Assembly (NCBI RefSeq): GCF_000382425.1 | Contig: NZ_KB908292.1 | Coordinates: 186,001 to 250,000 of the forward strand | Source of the DNA: Empedobacter brevis NBRC 14943 = ATCC 43319 | Lineage (GTDB): Bacteria; Bacteroidota; Bacteroidia; Flavobacteriales; Weeksellaceae | Reading direction: 5' to 3' | DNA: 64,000 nucleotides | Shown here: positions 46,241 to 55,549 of the stretch, one piece after another | How positions within the stretch are numbered: position 1 is the first letter of the stretch | Layout of the letters: each line of letters opens with the position of its first letter | Made by a program: the position numbers and the translations under genes | Notes under the pieces: model-generated | Told to the model about the DNA's origin: nothing | Seen by the model: the letters and a program-made list of their open reading frames with translations, nothing else | Database searches by the model: none

Positions 46241-49200
46241 ATGAAACGATTTTATTTTCTCAACTATTGTTTACTTTTTCTATTTTTTGGGTTAAGTAAA
46301 CTCTCGGCGCAATGTCCGGAAGGTCAGGCAGGTTTAGTACAATTAAAAAATCAGGAAGAGCTCGATGCTTTTCTCACAAATTACCCCAACTGTACAGAAC
46401 TTAATCGAGACCTCAGAATTGGAAATGTCCAAAGCGGATCTAATATTACCGATGTATCCGGTTTAAAAAACTTGAAAAAAGTTCAACGTCTACATATCGA
46501 ATATAATCAAAACTTACAAACACTTGCAGGTTTAGAACAATTGCAAACAGCGCAAAGAGTTACTATCCAGCTTAACAACAACCTGACCAGTATAGAAGGT
46601 TTAAGTGGCTTAACAAACGTTGAAGAAAGTCTGTCTATCTCGAATAATGAAAACTTACAACATTTGAAAGGTCTCGAGAAAATCAAGAATATTGGCGGAT
46701 TGATTCTTATCAATAATCCAATACAAAATCTAGAAGGTCTTAATCAGTTAGAAAGTCTTAAAGATGGTTTGAGTATTTTAAACAATCCATTGCTTAGCGA
46801 CCTCTCTGCACTATCAAAATTAACAAAAGCTGGTGGACTTTATATCAGAAACAACCGTGCTCTTCCCAGTTTGTCAGGACTCGAACAGTTAAGTGAAATT
46901 ACTCTTGATGTTTTACAAATTAGCAATAATTACAATTTAAAAAATATTGATGCTCTAAGCGGTTTAAAATCGGTTAAAAACATACAGATTGAAAAAAATG
47001 CGCAATTAAGTAATTTACTCGGATTGAATAATTTAAACATTACTCAATTAGAAGATTTGAAAATTACGTACAATCCTCTTTTAACCTATTGTAATTCTAC
47101 AAGTATTTGTACTTATATTTCCCAAGGAGGTTTCAGTGAAATCAAAGAAAATAGCATTGGTTGTTCCTCTACACAGGAAATCAGTTCTTTTTGTAGTACC
47201 GATAACAATTGCCCGGAAGCAGGAGACATTCAATTAAAAACACAGGCTGAAGTTGATGCTTTTCTAATGCAATACCCAAACTGCGCTATTTTGCATGGCA
47301 ACCTAAAAATAGGAACTTTAAATGAAAATTCTGACATTCACGACCTTTCTAAATTTCAAAATTTAAGTGCCATTGTAGGAGGTTTATCCATTTATAATAG
47401 CCAATTGGAAAATTTAAAGGGGTTTCATACATTGACACAAATTGCCGGAGATTTGATTATTGAAAACAATAGTAAATTAACTGATCTCTCTGCCTTTTAT
47501 AATCTGTTCTCCATTAATTCGTCACAACTTATTATCCGAAATAACGACATGCTGGAAGCGCTTTGGGGATTAGATAATCTAAATCCCAAGAAAATCTCTA
47601 ACCTGATTGTAAGTTCTTCCCAAAATCTATCCATGTGCAATGTACCAAGTATCTGCAAATATGTTTCTGCCTTCGGAAGTCAATATGAGCTTTCGGGAAA
47701 TGCCACAGGATGTAATTCTTTTGATGAAGAAATGTTTGCCTGTAGAGACTGGGGAATGTTACCGGAATGTCCGGAACCGATAGAAGATCTTACCACCGGT
47801 AAATATAGTGTAAATTTCAACTCGCAGGAAGAAATTAATCATTTTAAAATTCAATTCCCGGATTGTACCCAAATCAATGATCTTGTCCGAATAGAAGGAA
47901 TTAACTCTAATATTACCGATCTTACGTCATTTGAGAAAATAACCGCATTAAAAGGATTAAAGATTTCGAATACCAATATCAGCTCCTTATATGGTTTTCA
48001 TCATTTACAAAGCGCCACGGATTATTTAGATATCGGTGGAAATAAAAGTTTAGTTAATTTGAATGAACTTTCCCAACTAAAAAAAGCATTCTTTGTAGAC
48101 ATTACGCGAAACGATTTGTTGGAAAACCTTAACGGATTGAATCAACTCTCATTTGTTAATAAGCTTAATATAGCAAATAATCTAAAACTTAAAAATTTAA
48201 ACGGTTTAGACCAGTTAACCGCTTTATCAGATGGTTTTGACGATCCTCAATTCGCACAGTCTGATTTGTCAATTGGTTACAATGCTCAACTCATTAATTT
48301 AGAAGGTTTGAAACTGAAAAAAGTCAACGGAAGCATAAGCATAATGAATAATGAAAGTTTGCAGAACCTTAATGGATTGCAATCTTTGACTCAGTTCAAT
48401 GGGGATCTTCGCATCCAAGAAAACCCGAAGTTGACAAGCATTGAAGCACTTGGTAATGTGACCAGCGCTATAGATGAAGAGCATTATTCGTTAAGTTTTG
48501 GTGGTTTACAAATTGCAAGCAATCCTTTACTAGCGAATCTGAACGGTCTTCACAATATAAAAGCAACAGGATGGGTCAGTATTTCAGGAAACCATTCTTT
48601 AACCGACCTGAAAGGTTTGGGTAATATCACAAAACTATCGGAGTTAAGCATTTACAGTAATGATAAAATAGAAAACTTAAACGGACTATCGCCCAACCTA
48701 TCTACTTTAGGAGTTTTAAACATCTTTAACAATCCTCAACTTGTAACGCTTGATGGTTTAAATAATTTAGCCGCACTTAGCCGTTTCGGATATATTCATC
48801 TAGAGAATAACCCTCTACTAAATGATTTGACTGCATTGAGCAACCTAAGAAAAATGGCGGATGATATGAGCTATCTCAAGTTAAGAAATAACCAATCTCT
48901 TACTAGTCTTAAAGGATTAGAAAACATTGATGCAAAAACCTTATATAGTATTGAGCTGACCAATTCCCCCAATCTCTCACAATGTAATGTAAAAAGCATT
49001 TGCGACTTTTTGACCAACAGCGGAGAAAATCTTATTTTCAATAATGCTACAGGATGTAATTCTCCTCAGGAAATTTTAACCGCCTGTAATCTTTCGATAG
49101 ATGATGTAAAATTTTCGGATGATTTGATTATTTATCCCAATCCTGTTAAAACTCAATTCAACATTCAACTTAAAACGAATGAAAAAATCAGGCAACTTAA

Positions 49201-49345
49201 AATTTACAACATGGCCGGACAAGAGGTTTACGATAATCGTTTTCATCAACAAAATCATAATATCTCCCATCTATCAAAAGGTCTCTACATCGTTATTATA
49301 AAAACAGATACCAAGAGTTATCAGCAAAAATTAATTAAAGAATAA
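46241..49345 (+). CDS. Giant T9SS-exported leucine-rich (receptor-L-like) surface protein, triplicated
   Basis: A signal peptide (to about residue 24, LSAQ) is followed by three related modules. Each begins with a CPE segment and an x-F-x-x-x-[YF]-P-[ND]-C line (residues 25-50, 324-348, 510-542), continues with leucine-rich repeats of the form NL.GL..L..I...L.I..N..L, and ends with a cap of the form CN..SIC.[YF][VIL]S...G...I..N..GC.S..E...C (near 284-318 and 466-501, and before the sorting domain). The third module is longest. The last 75 residues (LIIYPNPVKTQFNIQL...IYNMAGQEVY...GLYIVIIKT) are a T9SS type A sorting domain. It is probably a surface binding or adhesion protein; ligand unknown. 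Confidence 0.88.
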   Translation: MKRFYFLNYCLLFLFFGLSKLSAQCPEGQAGLVQLKNQEELDAFLTNYPNCTELNRDLRIGNVQSGSNITDVSGLKNLKKVQRLHIEYNQNLQTLAGLEQLQTAQRVTIQLNNNLTSIEGLSGLTNVEESLSISNNENLQHLKGLEKIKNIGGLILINNPIQNLEGLNQLESLKDGLSILNNPLLSDLSALSKLTKAGGLYIRNNRALPSLSGLEQLSEITLDVLQISNNYNLKNIDALSGLKSVKNIQIEKNAQLSNLLGLNNLNITQLEDLKITYNPLLTYCNSTSICTYISQGGFSEIKENSIGCSSTQEISSFCSTDNNCPEAGDIQLKTQAEVDAFLMQYPNCAILHGNLKIGTLNENSDIHDLSKFQNLSAIVGGLSIYNSQLENLKGFHTLTQIAGDLIIENNSKLTDLSAFYNLFSINSSQLIIRNNDMLEALWGLDNLNPKKISNLIVSSSQNLSMCNVPSICKYVSAFGSQYELSGNATGCNSFDEEMFACRDWGMLPECPEPIEDLTTGKYSVNFNSQEEINHFKIQFPDCTQINDLVRIEGINSNITDLTSFEKITALKGLKISNTNISSLYGFHHLQSATDYLDIGGNKSLVNLNELSQLKKAFFVDITRNDLLENLNGLNQLSFVNKLNIANNLKLKNLNGLDQLTALSDGFDDPQFAQSDLSIGYNAQLINLEGLKLKKVNGSISIMNNESLQNLNGLQSLTQFNGDLRIQENPKLTSIEALGNVTSAIDEEHYSLSFGGLQIASNPLLANLNGLHNIKATGWVSISGNHSLTDLKGLGNITKLSELSIYSNDKIENLNGLSPNLSTLGVLNIFNNPQLVTLDGLNNLAALSRFGYIHLENNPLLNDLTALSNLRKMADDMSYLKLRNNQSLTSLKGLENIDAKTLYSIELTNSPNLSQCNVKSICDFLTNSGENLIFNNATGCNSPQEILTACNLSIDDVKFSDDLIIYPNPVKTQFNIQLKTNEKIRQLKIYNMAGQEVYDNRFHQQNHNISHLSKGLYIVIIKTDTKSYQQKLIKE

Positions 49346-49373
49346 TTTTTTTCATAAATTTAATAGCGTGAAG

Positions 49374-49413
49374 AATAACAGTCTCCTTCATTTAAGGAGA
49401 CTGTTATTTTTTC
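49374..49413 (+). terminator. Terminator after the leucine-rich surface protein gene
   Basis: AATAACAGTCTCCTT (49374-49388) and AAGGAGACTGTTATT (49394-49408) form a perfect 15-bp stem followed by TTTTTT. It ends 17 bp before the next gene. Confidence 0.9.
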
Positions 49414-49429
49414 TTTCAACCTTATTATA

Positions 49430-51130
49430 ATGAACTCAAAAATATTGTTTTATTATATTGTCATAAGTGTTTTTACAGCTACTCTCTCTCTGTTTGCACA
49501 AACACAAAATTCCGAGCTTCCGGAATACAAAAGTCATATTAAAAATCTTCTGGCAAAAGACAGTATACAGGCAGCAAACACGCTCATTAATAAAAATATT
49601 TCTTTAGATCCTGCTTTCTCTTATGAAAGTTTGACCAACAATCTTACGAAAGCTAAATCCAAACAAGATGCTTCACTCCTAGCCAATACCTATTTTACTT
49701 TGGGGAATTTTTGGCACACAATGGGGAACAAATCAAAAGCTTTTGAAAACTACCTGGAAGCTGAAAATTATAGCAAAAAAAGTCATCATCTCCGCCTATT
49801 AGGAAGTGCCTTACGCAACAGAGCAACATTGACGGCAAATCTGGACGAAAGAATAAAATTACTGGAGGAAAGTATTAAAATTTTCGATCAGACAAAAGAT
49901 AAACTCAATTCCAGTATTTCTCACATGGCGATGGGACTTGCCTACAGTTCAAAGCTCGACTGGAATACCCCAAGCAAAGAAAGAGATCCGAAACAAGTAA
50001 AATATTATAAGGAAAAGGCATTTGAACACTACAAAATTGTTGAAAAAAATAATCAAGAAATGAACGATCCGGAGATTTATGCCTCTTTACAGACCTCTTA
50101 TGGTGAGTGGTTTTTGTACGAAGGCGAATTAAATCAGGCAGAAGCTTCTTTCACCAATGTTGTTCGTCATATTCCTCGTTCATTAATAAAAGGAAAAGTA
50201 AATGCCTTGATCCAGTTATCTTACATTCATCAGGAAAAAAACGAAATTCAATATGCGTTAAATAATCTAAAAGAAGCTGATAGTATTTCAGCCCAAAATG
50301 GTTTCAACGACCATTTAGCGACTATTTATGAACAATATGCTTCTCTTTATGAACAAAACGGAGACCTAAAAAATACACTTTTATATACCAAAAAATACAC
50401 TCAGAAACTGATCGAACTCAATACGACCAACAACGAAGACAAAATACATATCGTAGAACTTGAGCATCATTTATCTGAAAATGAACTGAAAATAGAGCGT
50501 TATAAAACGCAAAGCAAATACAACAAAATCTTAATGATTCTAGCATTGATCTGTTTGATTTCTTTGCTTGTTTTTGCGTATTTAATGGTAAAAAATCATC
50601 GTCGAAAAATAGAAAGCCTGGAAAAATCAAATATTATTAAAGAAATCCAGATGAAGAATCAACAACTGGAAGACGACTTGCTAAAAGAGAAAGTGAGCTA
50701 TGTTCAAAATCATTTGAGCACAGTTGCCAACCTATCGAATAAAATTCTTCATTTTCTGGATGAGCTTAAAACCCAAGTAAAGGAGTTAAGTCATAACTCT
50801 GCTTATCTTAAAAATATCAACGATTTAAAGGTTGCATTTTCAAATATTCTAAACGACAAAAGCTACTTAACAGAACTTAATGCAATTTCATCTGAGCTCA
50901 ACCAGGATTTTTTTGTTTATCTCCGAAAAAACTATCCTTCGGTCACAAAAAAAGACGAACAGTTATTCGCATTCATTATTCTTAAAATGAGCTCTAAAGA
51001 AATTGGAGAAGTATTAAATATATCAACAGAAAGTGTTTACATCAAACGGCATCGGTTAAGAAAGAAGTTGAACTTAGATATAAATGATTCCATGATTCAA
51101 TTTTACGAAAAAATCATTGCGCAACTTTAA
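49430..51130 (+). CDS. Membrane-bound TPR regulator with C-terminal helix-turn-helix
   Basis: Signal-like N-terminus (to about 24), then TPR helices outside the cytoplasm (about 40-345; NTYFTLGNFWHTMGNKSKAF, AFEHYKIVEKNNQEM), one membrane helix (about 365-387, ILMILALICLISLLVFAYLM), a coiled coil (388-440) and a C-terminal LuxR-like HTH (about 515-560, LKMSSKEIGEVLNISTESVY). This layout, known in Bacteroidota, would let outside signals sensed by TPRs reach DNA directly from the membrane. It lies just after the leucine-rich surface protein, which may be its target or partner; that is inferred from position only. Confidence 0.85.
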   Translation: MNSKILFYYIVISVFTATLSLFAQTQNSELPEYKSHIKNLLAKDSIQAANTLINKNISLDPAFSYESLTNNLTKAKSKQDASLLANTYFTLGNFWHTMGNKSKAFENYLEAENYSKKSHHLRLLGSALRNRATLTANLDERIKLLEESIKIFDQTKDKLNSSISHMAMGLAYSSKLDWNTPSKERDPKQVKYYKEKAFEHYKIVEKNNQEMNDPEIYASLQTSYGEWFLYEGELNQAEASFTNVVRHIPRSLIKGKVNALIQLSYIHQEKNEIQYALNNLKEADSISAQNGFNDHLATIYEQYASLYEQNGDLKNTLLYTKKYTQKLIELNTTNNEDKIHIVELEHHLSENELKIERYKTQSKYNKILMILALICLISLLVFAYLMVKNHRRKIESLEKSNIIKEIQMKNQQLEDDLLKEKVSYVQNHLSTVANLSNKILHFLDELKTQVKELSHNSAYLKNINDLKVAFSNILNDKSYLTELNAISSELNQDFFVYLRKNYPSVTKKDEQLFAFIILKMSSKEIGEVLNISTESVYIKRHRLRKKLNLDINDSMIQFYEKIIAQL

Positions 51131-51258
51131 AATCAATCGATTTTACATCATTCATTTCAATTTGTTTAACCTCTTTTCTTCCTATCTCTCAATAATTTAT
51201 TCAGCTATTTAATTTCGAATTGTTTTTTTACTTAAATTTAATAGAGATAACAAATTGA

Positions 51259-52590
51259 ATGAAAATTAAGCTTTGCATCTCATTGGTTTTATTTCTAACT
51301 TTTTTACAAATTCACGCTCAGAAAACAGGGCTTATATTAGCTGAAAATGTAAATAAAGAGACTATTTCATTTGAATTTATCAAGAATTTAGTCGTCATCC
51401 CCCTAACATTGAATGGCCATCAAATGAATTTCATTATCGATTCAGGTTTAAAAGAAACGATTTTATTCAGTCAATTTGATCAAACAATTAACAAAGAAAA
51501 TCTGCGTCAAGTAACTTTAAGAGGTTTAGGAAAAGATGTCGCAAATACAAAAGGTTATTATTCTTCTGACAATGTAATGATTATCGGGAAGAATTATGCT
51601 TCTAAAAATATGAAGATTGTAGTCATTCAGGACGAAAACTTTAATCTTTTTTCCCGGTTAGGAATTGATGTTCATGGCATTATTGGCGCTGAATTTTTCA
51701 AAAATTATCCTATACGTATTGATTATTTCAAGCATAAAATAACCATTTACAACTCTATTCATTCTGTCAAAAAATTAGCAAAATACCACGTCAATGAATT
51801 AGAAATCAACTCAGAAAATAAACCTTTTACCATCATAGACTTCACTCATGATAAAACCTACGCTCATCAAAAAATGTTAATTGACATCGGAAATAGTGAT
51901 GGTTTGTGGTTGTTTAAAAATCAAATTGGAAATTTACCTGCTTTACAGCATTCTTTTTCTGACGAATTAGGAAAAGGATTTAATGGCACTATAAACGGAG
52001 AACGCGGAACAATTTTTTCTGTTAATCTGGGAAAATATACGTTTCAACAACCTTTGATTGCCATTCCAAATTTTGAATCAATTCAGTTCATTAATGTCAA
52101 AAATGATCGGAAAGGTTCTTTAGGAAATGAAATTTTGAGACGTTTTACCATTGTATTGGATTATCCGAATAATAAATTTTATTACAAACCCAATCGAAAT
52201 TTTAAAGATGCTTTCCATTACAATCGAAGCGGACTTACAATCATTCATGATCAGTTTGAATGGAAAAAAGAAGGAGTTGGTTTGGCATTTGACCGCAAGG
52301 AACTGAATGAATACAATACAGCACCTTCTAAAAAGATAAATTACCAATATGTCTTGAAACCCGTTTATAAAATAGAAACTGTACGAAAAAAATCAAATGC
52401 TGAAATCGCAGGTGTAAAACCAAATGACAGATTACTAAAATTGAATGGTAAACAAGTGGATAAAATGAGTTTAAATGAGATTGAAATTTTTATGCGCAAC
52501 AACGAATTTCAGCAAATTTCGATAAAAGTCTTACGAAACAATCAGGAGCTTGAATTCAAGTTCATATTAGATATTCCGTATAAAGATTAG
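51259..52590 (+). CDS. Secreted retropepsin-like aspartyl protease with PDZ domain
   Basis: A signal peptide (to about residue 20) precedes two retropepsin-like halves. The first holds FIIDSG (Asp61) with the following hydrophobic ETILF; the second has LIDIGNSDGLWLF near residue 205. A PDZ domain occupies about 370-440 (NAEIAGVKPNDRLLKLNGKQV). This arrangement of aspartyl-protease-like domain plus PDZ is common in Bacteroidota and other Gram-negatives; cleavage targets are unknown. Whether it is catalytically active is uncertain because the second motif is DIG rather than DTG. Its stop codon overlaps that of the convergent anti-sigma-like gene. Confidence 0.82.
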   Translation: MKIKLCISLVLFLTFLQIHAQKTGLILAENVNKETISFEFIKNLVVIPLTLNGHQMNFIIDSGLKETILFSQFDQTINKENLRQVTLRGLGKDVANTKGYYSSDNVMIIGKNYASKNMKIVVIQDENFNLFSRLGIDVHGIIGAEFFKNYPIRIDYFKHKITIYNSIHSVKKLAKYHVNELEINSENKPFTIIDFTHDKTYAHQKMLIDIGNSDGLWLFKNQIGNLPALQHSFSDELGKGFNGTINGERGTIFSVNLGKYTFQQPLIAIPNFESIQFINVKNDRKGSLGNEILRRFTIVLDYPNNKFYYKPNRNFKDAFHYNRSGLTIIHDQFEWKKEGVGLAFDRKELNEYNTAPSKKINYQYVLKPVYKIETVRKKSNAEIAGVKPNDRLLKLNGKQVDKMSLNEIEIFMRNNEFQQISIKVLRNNQELEFKFILDIPYKD

Positions 52591-53225
52591 TCTTCTAATT
52601 GATCCAGTATTTGTTTTATTTGTTTCAATTTCGACCCATAGTATTTGACATACATATAATAAAGGATCACTCCTATTATTACAATAGTACCAATTACCAA
52701 AGCAATCATCCAAAGTATAAAATTTGGATTTGTTTTGATTGTTTCAGATATATGAATGATCTGATTAAAAAATTTCTCTGAGTTTCCAAAAGAGAATAAG
52801 ATAAAGTATAATCCGATTCCACTTGGTGTTGCGACGATTGTTGTCACAAGATAAGTATCCAAAGCATATTTTAATTCATAATATACTTTTAATAACATTT
52901 CTTTACTAGAGTTTAACTCGAAATCTTTAGATATTTTATAAAAATGATAAAACCTCACATAATTAATAATCGAACCTAATACAAGGTAAAAACTAAAAAA
53001 ATAATAGAAAAAAACACTGATTCCGTTTATTTTATACAAACTAATGTATGGCATTACGAGAATAAAAATTATCGAAAAAACAACCACCCATAATTCAACT
53101 TTTATCTTTTTACGTAAATCTTCGAGAATATTACTCGCAGATTTTAATTGATCAAAATCTTTTTTGATTTTCACTCCTTCCGAAGATTGATTGTCCCATT
53201 GTTTTTGTAATTCATCAAAATTCAT
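52587..53225 (-). CDS. Membrane protein encoded with an ECF sigma factor, likely anti-sigma or regulator
   Basis: A short cytoplasmic N-terminus with the LQKQWDNQSSEG pattern is followed by about four membrane helices (about 46-68, 70-92, 122-148, 163-188) and a charged C-terminal tail (YGSKLKQIKQILDQLED). No zinc-binding anti-sigma domain (HxxxCxxC) is seen. Similar small membrane proteins often follow ECF sigma genes in Bacteroidota and are thought to hold or tune the sigma factor. Its start overlaps the end of the sigma gene by 11 nt, suggesting coupled translation. Confidence 0.7.
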   Translation of the reverse strand: MNFDELQKQWDNQSSEGVKIKKDFDQLKSASNILEDLRKKIKVELWVVVFSIIFILVMPYISLYKINGISVFFYYFFSFYLVLGSIINYVRFYHFYKISKDFELNSSKEMLLKVYYELKYALDTYLVTTIVATPSGIGLYFILFSFGNSEKFFNQIIHISETIKTNPNFILWMIALVIGTIVIIGVILYYMYVKYYGSKLKQIKQILDQLED

Positions 53226-53715
53226 AACCGTATTTTTTTATGATGTTTTGGATTTTCTCTTTTGTTCTATTCAATTTCACACGTGCATTCACTTCTGTTA
53301 TTCCCAAATTAGAAGCTATTTCCTTATGGCTTTGCCCTTCCAGAAATAAAAAAATCAATGCTTTTTCTACTTTGTTCAGTTCATGAACCGCTTTATAAAA
53401 CAATTCCAGTTGGTTTTCTTTTTCTCCTGAATCTACTTCATCCACCTGATCAAGATTCTCAATAAACGTATGACGCTCTTCTTTTTTCTTTTCTTTTTTA
53501 AAATAAGTCAAAGCCGTGTTTAACGAAACACGATACATCCAGGTCGAAAATTGAGAATTTCCTTCAAAACGTTCAAAAGATTTCCACAATTGCAAAACAA
53601 TCTCCTGTATCAAATCATTTTGATTTTCAGAATTGTCCATATACATCCTGGCGACTTTATGTAAAATCCCCTTATGCTGGTTAATTCGTTCTAAAAATTC
53701 TTGTTGATTTTTCAC
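53215..53715 (-). CDS. ECF-type RNA polymerase sigma factor
   Basis: Region 2 is seen as NDLIQEIVLQLWKSFERFEGNSQFSTWMYRVSLNTALTYFKKEKKK (about 34-80), region 4 as ALIFLFLEGQSHKEIASNLGITEVNARVKLNRTKEKI (about 120-157). The 166-residue length is normal for the sigma-70 ECF family. It directs polymerase to a stress-type regulon that cannot be guessed. Flanked by a TraB/GumN gene 12 bp upstream and the overlapping membrane protein downstream. Confidence 0.92.
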   Translation of the reverse strand: MKNQQEFLERINQHKGILHKVARMYMDNSENQNDLIQEIVLQLWKSFERFEGNSQFSTWMYRVSLNTALTYFKKEKKKEERHTFIENLDQVDEVDSGEKENQLELFYKAVHELNKVEKALIFLFLEGQSHKEIASNLGITEVNARVKLNRTKEKIQNIIKKYGYEF

Positions 53716-53727
53716 GTTTAGAAAAGG

Positions 53728-54567
53728 TTAATCTAAAACAGGTGTCACTTTATAACCTTTTGATTTCAATAAATTAATCAAACCTTTTTCTCCTGCTAAA
53801 TGCGCCGATCCTACAGCAAGTAGAGTCGGTTTGTTTCGAATAATTTCCGGAATAGATGCACTCCATTTTTCGTTACGCTCCACCATCAGAACATCATATA
53901 ACCCCGGAGTAGAAGCCGAATATTCTTTCATTATTTTATCCAATTGATCGATATCTTCCTTTTGATAAGCAGCAAACATTGTATCAAAAATCTCTTTTGT
54001 TTTTTCAGAATCCATTTCTCTCAACACCTTTACCATTTCCTTTGAATCAATAAAACGATCCAAGTAATCATATTGATCTTTTACCGTCGATAATCCGCCC
54101 ATAGGTTTGTTTAATGTTTTATATGAAGCAATAATTTCTTCTTCAAAGCTTGTGACCTGACATGGAAAAGAGCTTTGCATCAGCATTGCCATAATCATCA
54201 TTGGTTTTATTTTATCAAAAACTGCTAAATTGGCACCAAACTTTGTTTTTAATTGATTGTCTAAATAAACTGAATCATCTTTCGAAAGTTGAGAACTTAT
54301 TGTTTTATCTCCCATCATATTTGCCTGCATTTGCGACATAAAATTAGGATTGCCCATATCAATCTCAAAAACAGCCTGACTAGTCTGCTCCATTGCTTTT
54401 GTTAACTTCGGTTTCATTGCAAACTTATCCTTACAAATCATATGTACCGTTCCAAATAAATACGACGGTTGCTTCAAATCTTTCCCTTCTATTTTCCATA
54501 AAAGCGAATTTTGACCAAAAGTAAAAGTGATGGCAAATATAAATGTAAAGGTGATTATTTTCCTCAT
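53728..54567 (-). CDS. TraB/GumN-family secreted protein
   Basis: A signal peptide (to about residue 18, FTFG) is followed by the TraB/GumN hallmark SYLFGTVHM near residue 37 and, near the C-terminus, LLAVGSAHLAGEKGLINLLKSKGY; the two GxxH motifs are the putative metal or catalytic site of the Tiki/TraB fold. Related Tiki proteins in animals are metalloproteases; activity of bacterial members is not settled. The 279-residue size is usual. It begins the unit TraB - sigma - membrane protein (12-bp gap), so it may be a periplasmic effector or sensor for that sigma factor. Confidence 0.88.
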   Translation of the reverse strand: MRKIITFTFIFAITFTFGQNSLLWKIEGKDLKQPSYLFGTVHMICKDKFAMKPKLTKAMEQTSQAVFEIDMGNPNFMSQMQANMMGDKTISSQLSKDDSVYLDNQLKTKFGANLAVFDKIKPMMIMAMLMQSSFPCQVTSFEEEIIASYKTLNKPMGGLSTVKDQYDYLDRFIDSKEMVKVLREMDSEKTKEIFDTMFAAYQKEDIDQLDKIMKEYSASTPGLYDVLMVERNEKWSASIPEIIRNKPTLLAVGSAHLAGEKGLINLLKSKGYKVTPVLD

Positions 54568-54615
54568 GGTGTTAATTTTTTAAAGTTAGTCTCGTACATG
54601 ACGATTCGCTACACA

Positions 54616-54879
54616 TTATTTTACTTTTTTCAATGCGACCTGTTCATCATTGATGAAAAGAATACAATCCAATCTAAAAAATTCCTGTAAAATATTTACT
54701 TTGATTAGGAGTTTCTCATTTTTCGAATTATTCAAATGCCCTGTCAAAATTGGTGCAGAGAAATAGTTAATCTGATAATCTTGTAATTTATCATTAACAA
54801 ATAATCGTTCTCCCGAAAACCAATTATTTTCAATTCGAATGACATTATTCTCAAAAGTTGCTTCCCAAATAGATTTCAT
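54616..54879 (-). CDS. Small protein of unknown function
   Basis: An 87-residue frame with no signal peptide or membrane segment. The pattern W-x-A-T-F...V-I-R-I-E-N-N-W-F-S-G-E-R-L-F-V-N-D-K-L-Q suggests a small beta-rich domain; similar short proteins with WxxGExLxVND occur in other bacteria without known role. The frame has ordinary codon content and a start at 54879. It lies 48 bp upstream of the TraB gene on the same strand and may share its transcript. It could be a real small gene; the case rests on protein-like composition. Confidence 0.55.
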   Translation of the reverse strand: MKSIWEATFENNVIRIENNWFSGERLFVNDKLQDYQINYFSAPILTGHLNNSKNEKLLIKVNILQEFFRLDCILFINDEQVALKKVK

Positions 54880-54954
54880 CGTTCAATTATTTTAGTGTTT
54901 ACTAGTTAGTAGACATAAAATAAAAACGTTACAAAAGTTGTCAAAAAAATCGAA

Positions 54955-55437
54955 TCAGTGTATTAAAGCAAGTAAAATAGCAGATATATACAAGCCAAAG
55001 CCAAAAATAATATGTGTGAGCAAACTTCTTAAACGCAATACATTCGGATTAGGAAGTTTTGAAGAAGCAAAGCCAAAACCAAAAGCAGGCTGCATTATGA
55101 AAAAAGGCGCAATCGTTGTAAGAATCCCAATGATGAATGCAGGTAAGAGCGTCGGATGATTTAACCATTGTACGCCAAAAATCAAGACCAATAAAAATGA
55201 AAATACAATTCCAATTGAATAATGAGCAACCCAGCCTAAAAGTACTTCATTTTTTACAGGTTTCGAATCAACTATTTTATCATGAGAAAATTTTCCTTTA
55301 AAAAAATAACCAATCCATCTTCCTACAAATCTATAATCTAACGATTTTATGTGAAAACATCTCAACATAAATGCCCAAATATCCATCATTAGCGTAGCTC
55401 CTATTCCAACTAAAACAGTTTTAATGATTATTTCCAT
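54955..55437 (-). CDS. DUF2938 family membrane protein
   Basis: Four membrane helices are apparent (about 1-18, 70-92, 98-120, 138-158). Conserved DUF2938 segments are GIGATLMMDIWAFMLR, LDYRFVGRWIGYFFKGKFSHDKI, LGWVAHYSIGIVFSFLL and PFFIMQPAFGFGFASSKLPNP. The function of the family is unknown. The 160-residue length is normal. It stands alone between the small-protein gene and the NUDIX gene, with no evident shared promoter. Confidence 0.85.
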   Translation of the reverse strand: MEIIIKTVLVGIGATLMMDIWAFMLRCFHIKSLDYRFVGRWIGYFFKGKFSHDKIVDSKPVKNEVLLGWVAHYSIGIVFSFLLVLIFGVQWLNHPTLLPAFIIGILTTIAPFFIMQPAFGFGFASSKLPNPNVLRLRSLLTHIIFGFGLYISAILLALIH

Positions 55438-55549
55438 ATTCTCTTTTTTTATAAAGATAAATCATTTTTCTTCTAATGCGATAAAGTCGCATTAAATTAA
55501 TAAAAAAATCACCGAATATTTCTATTGTTCTAAAAACAATATCCTTGAA

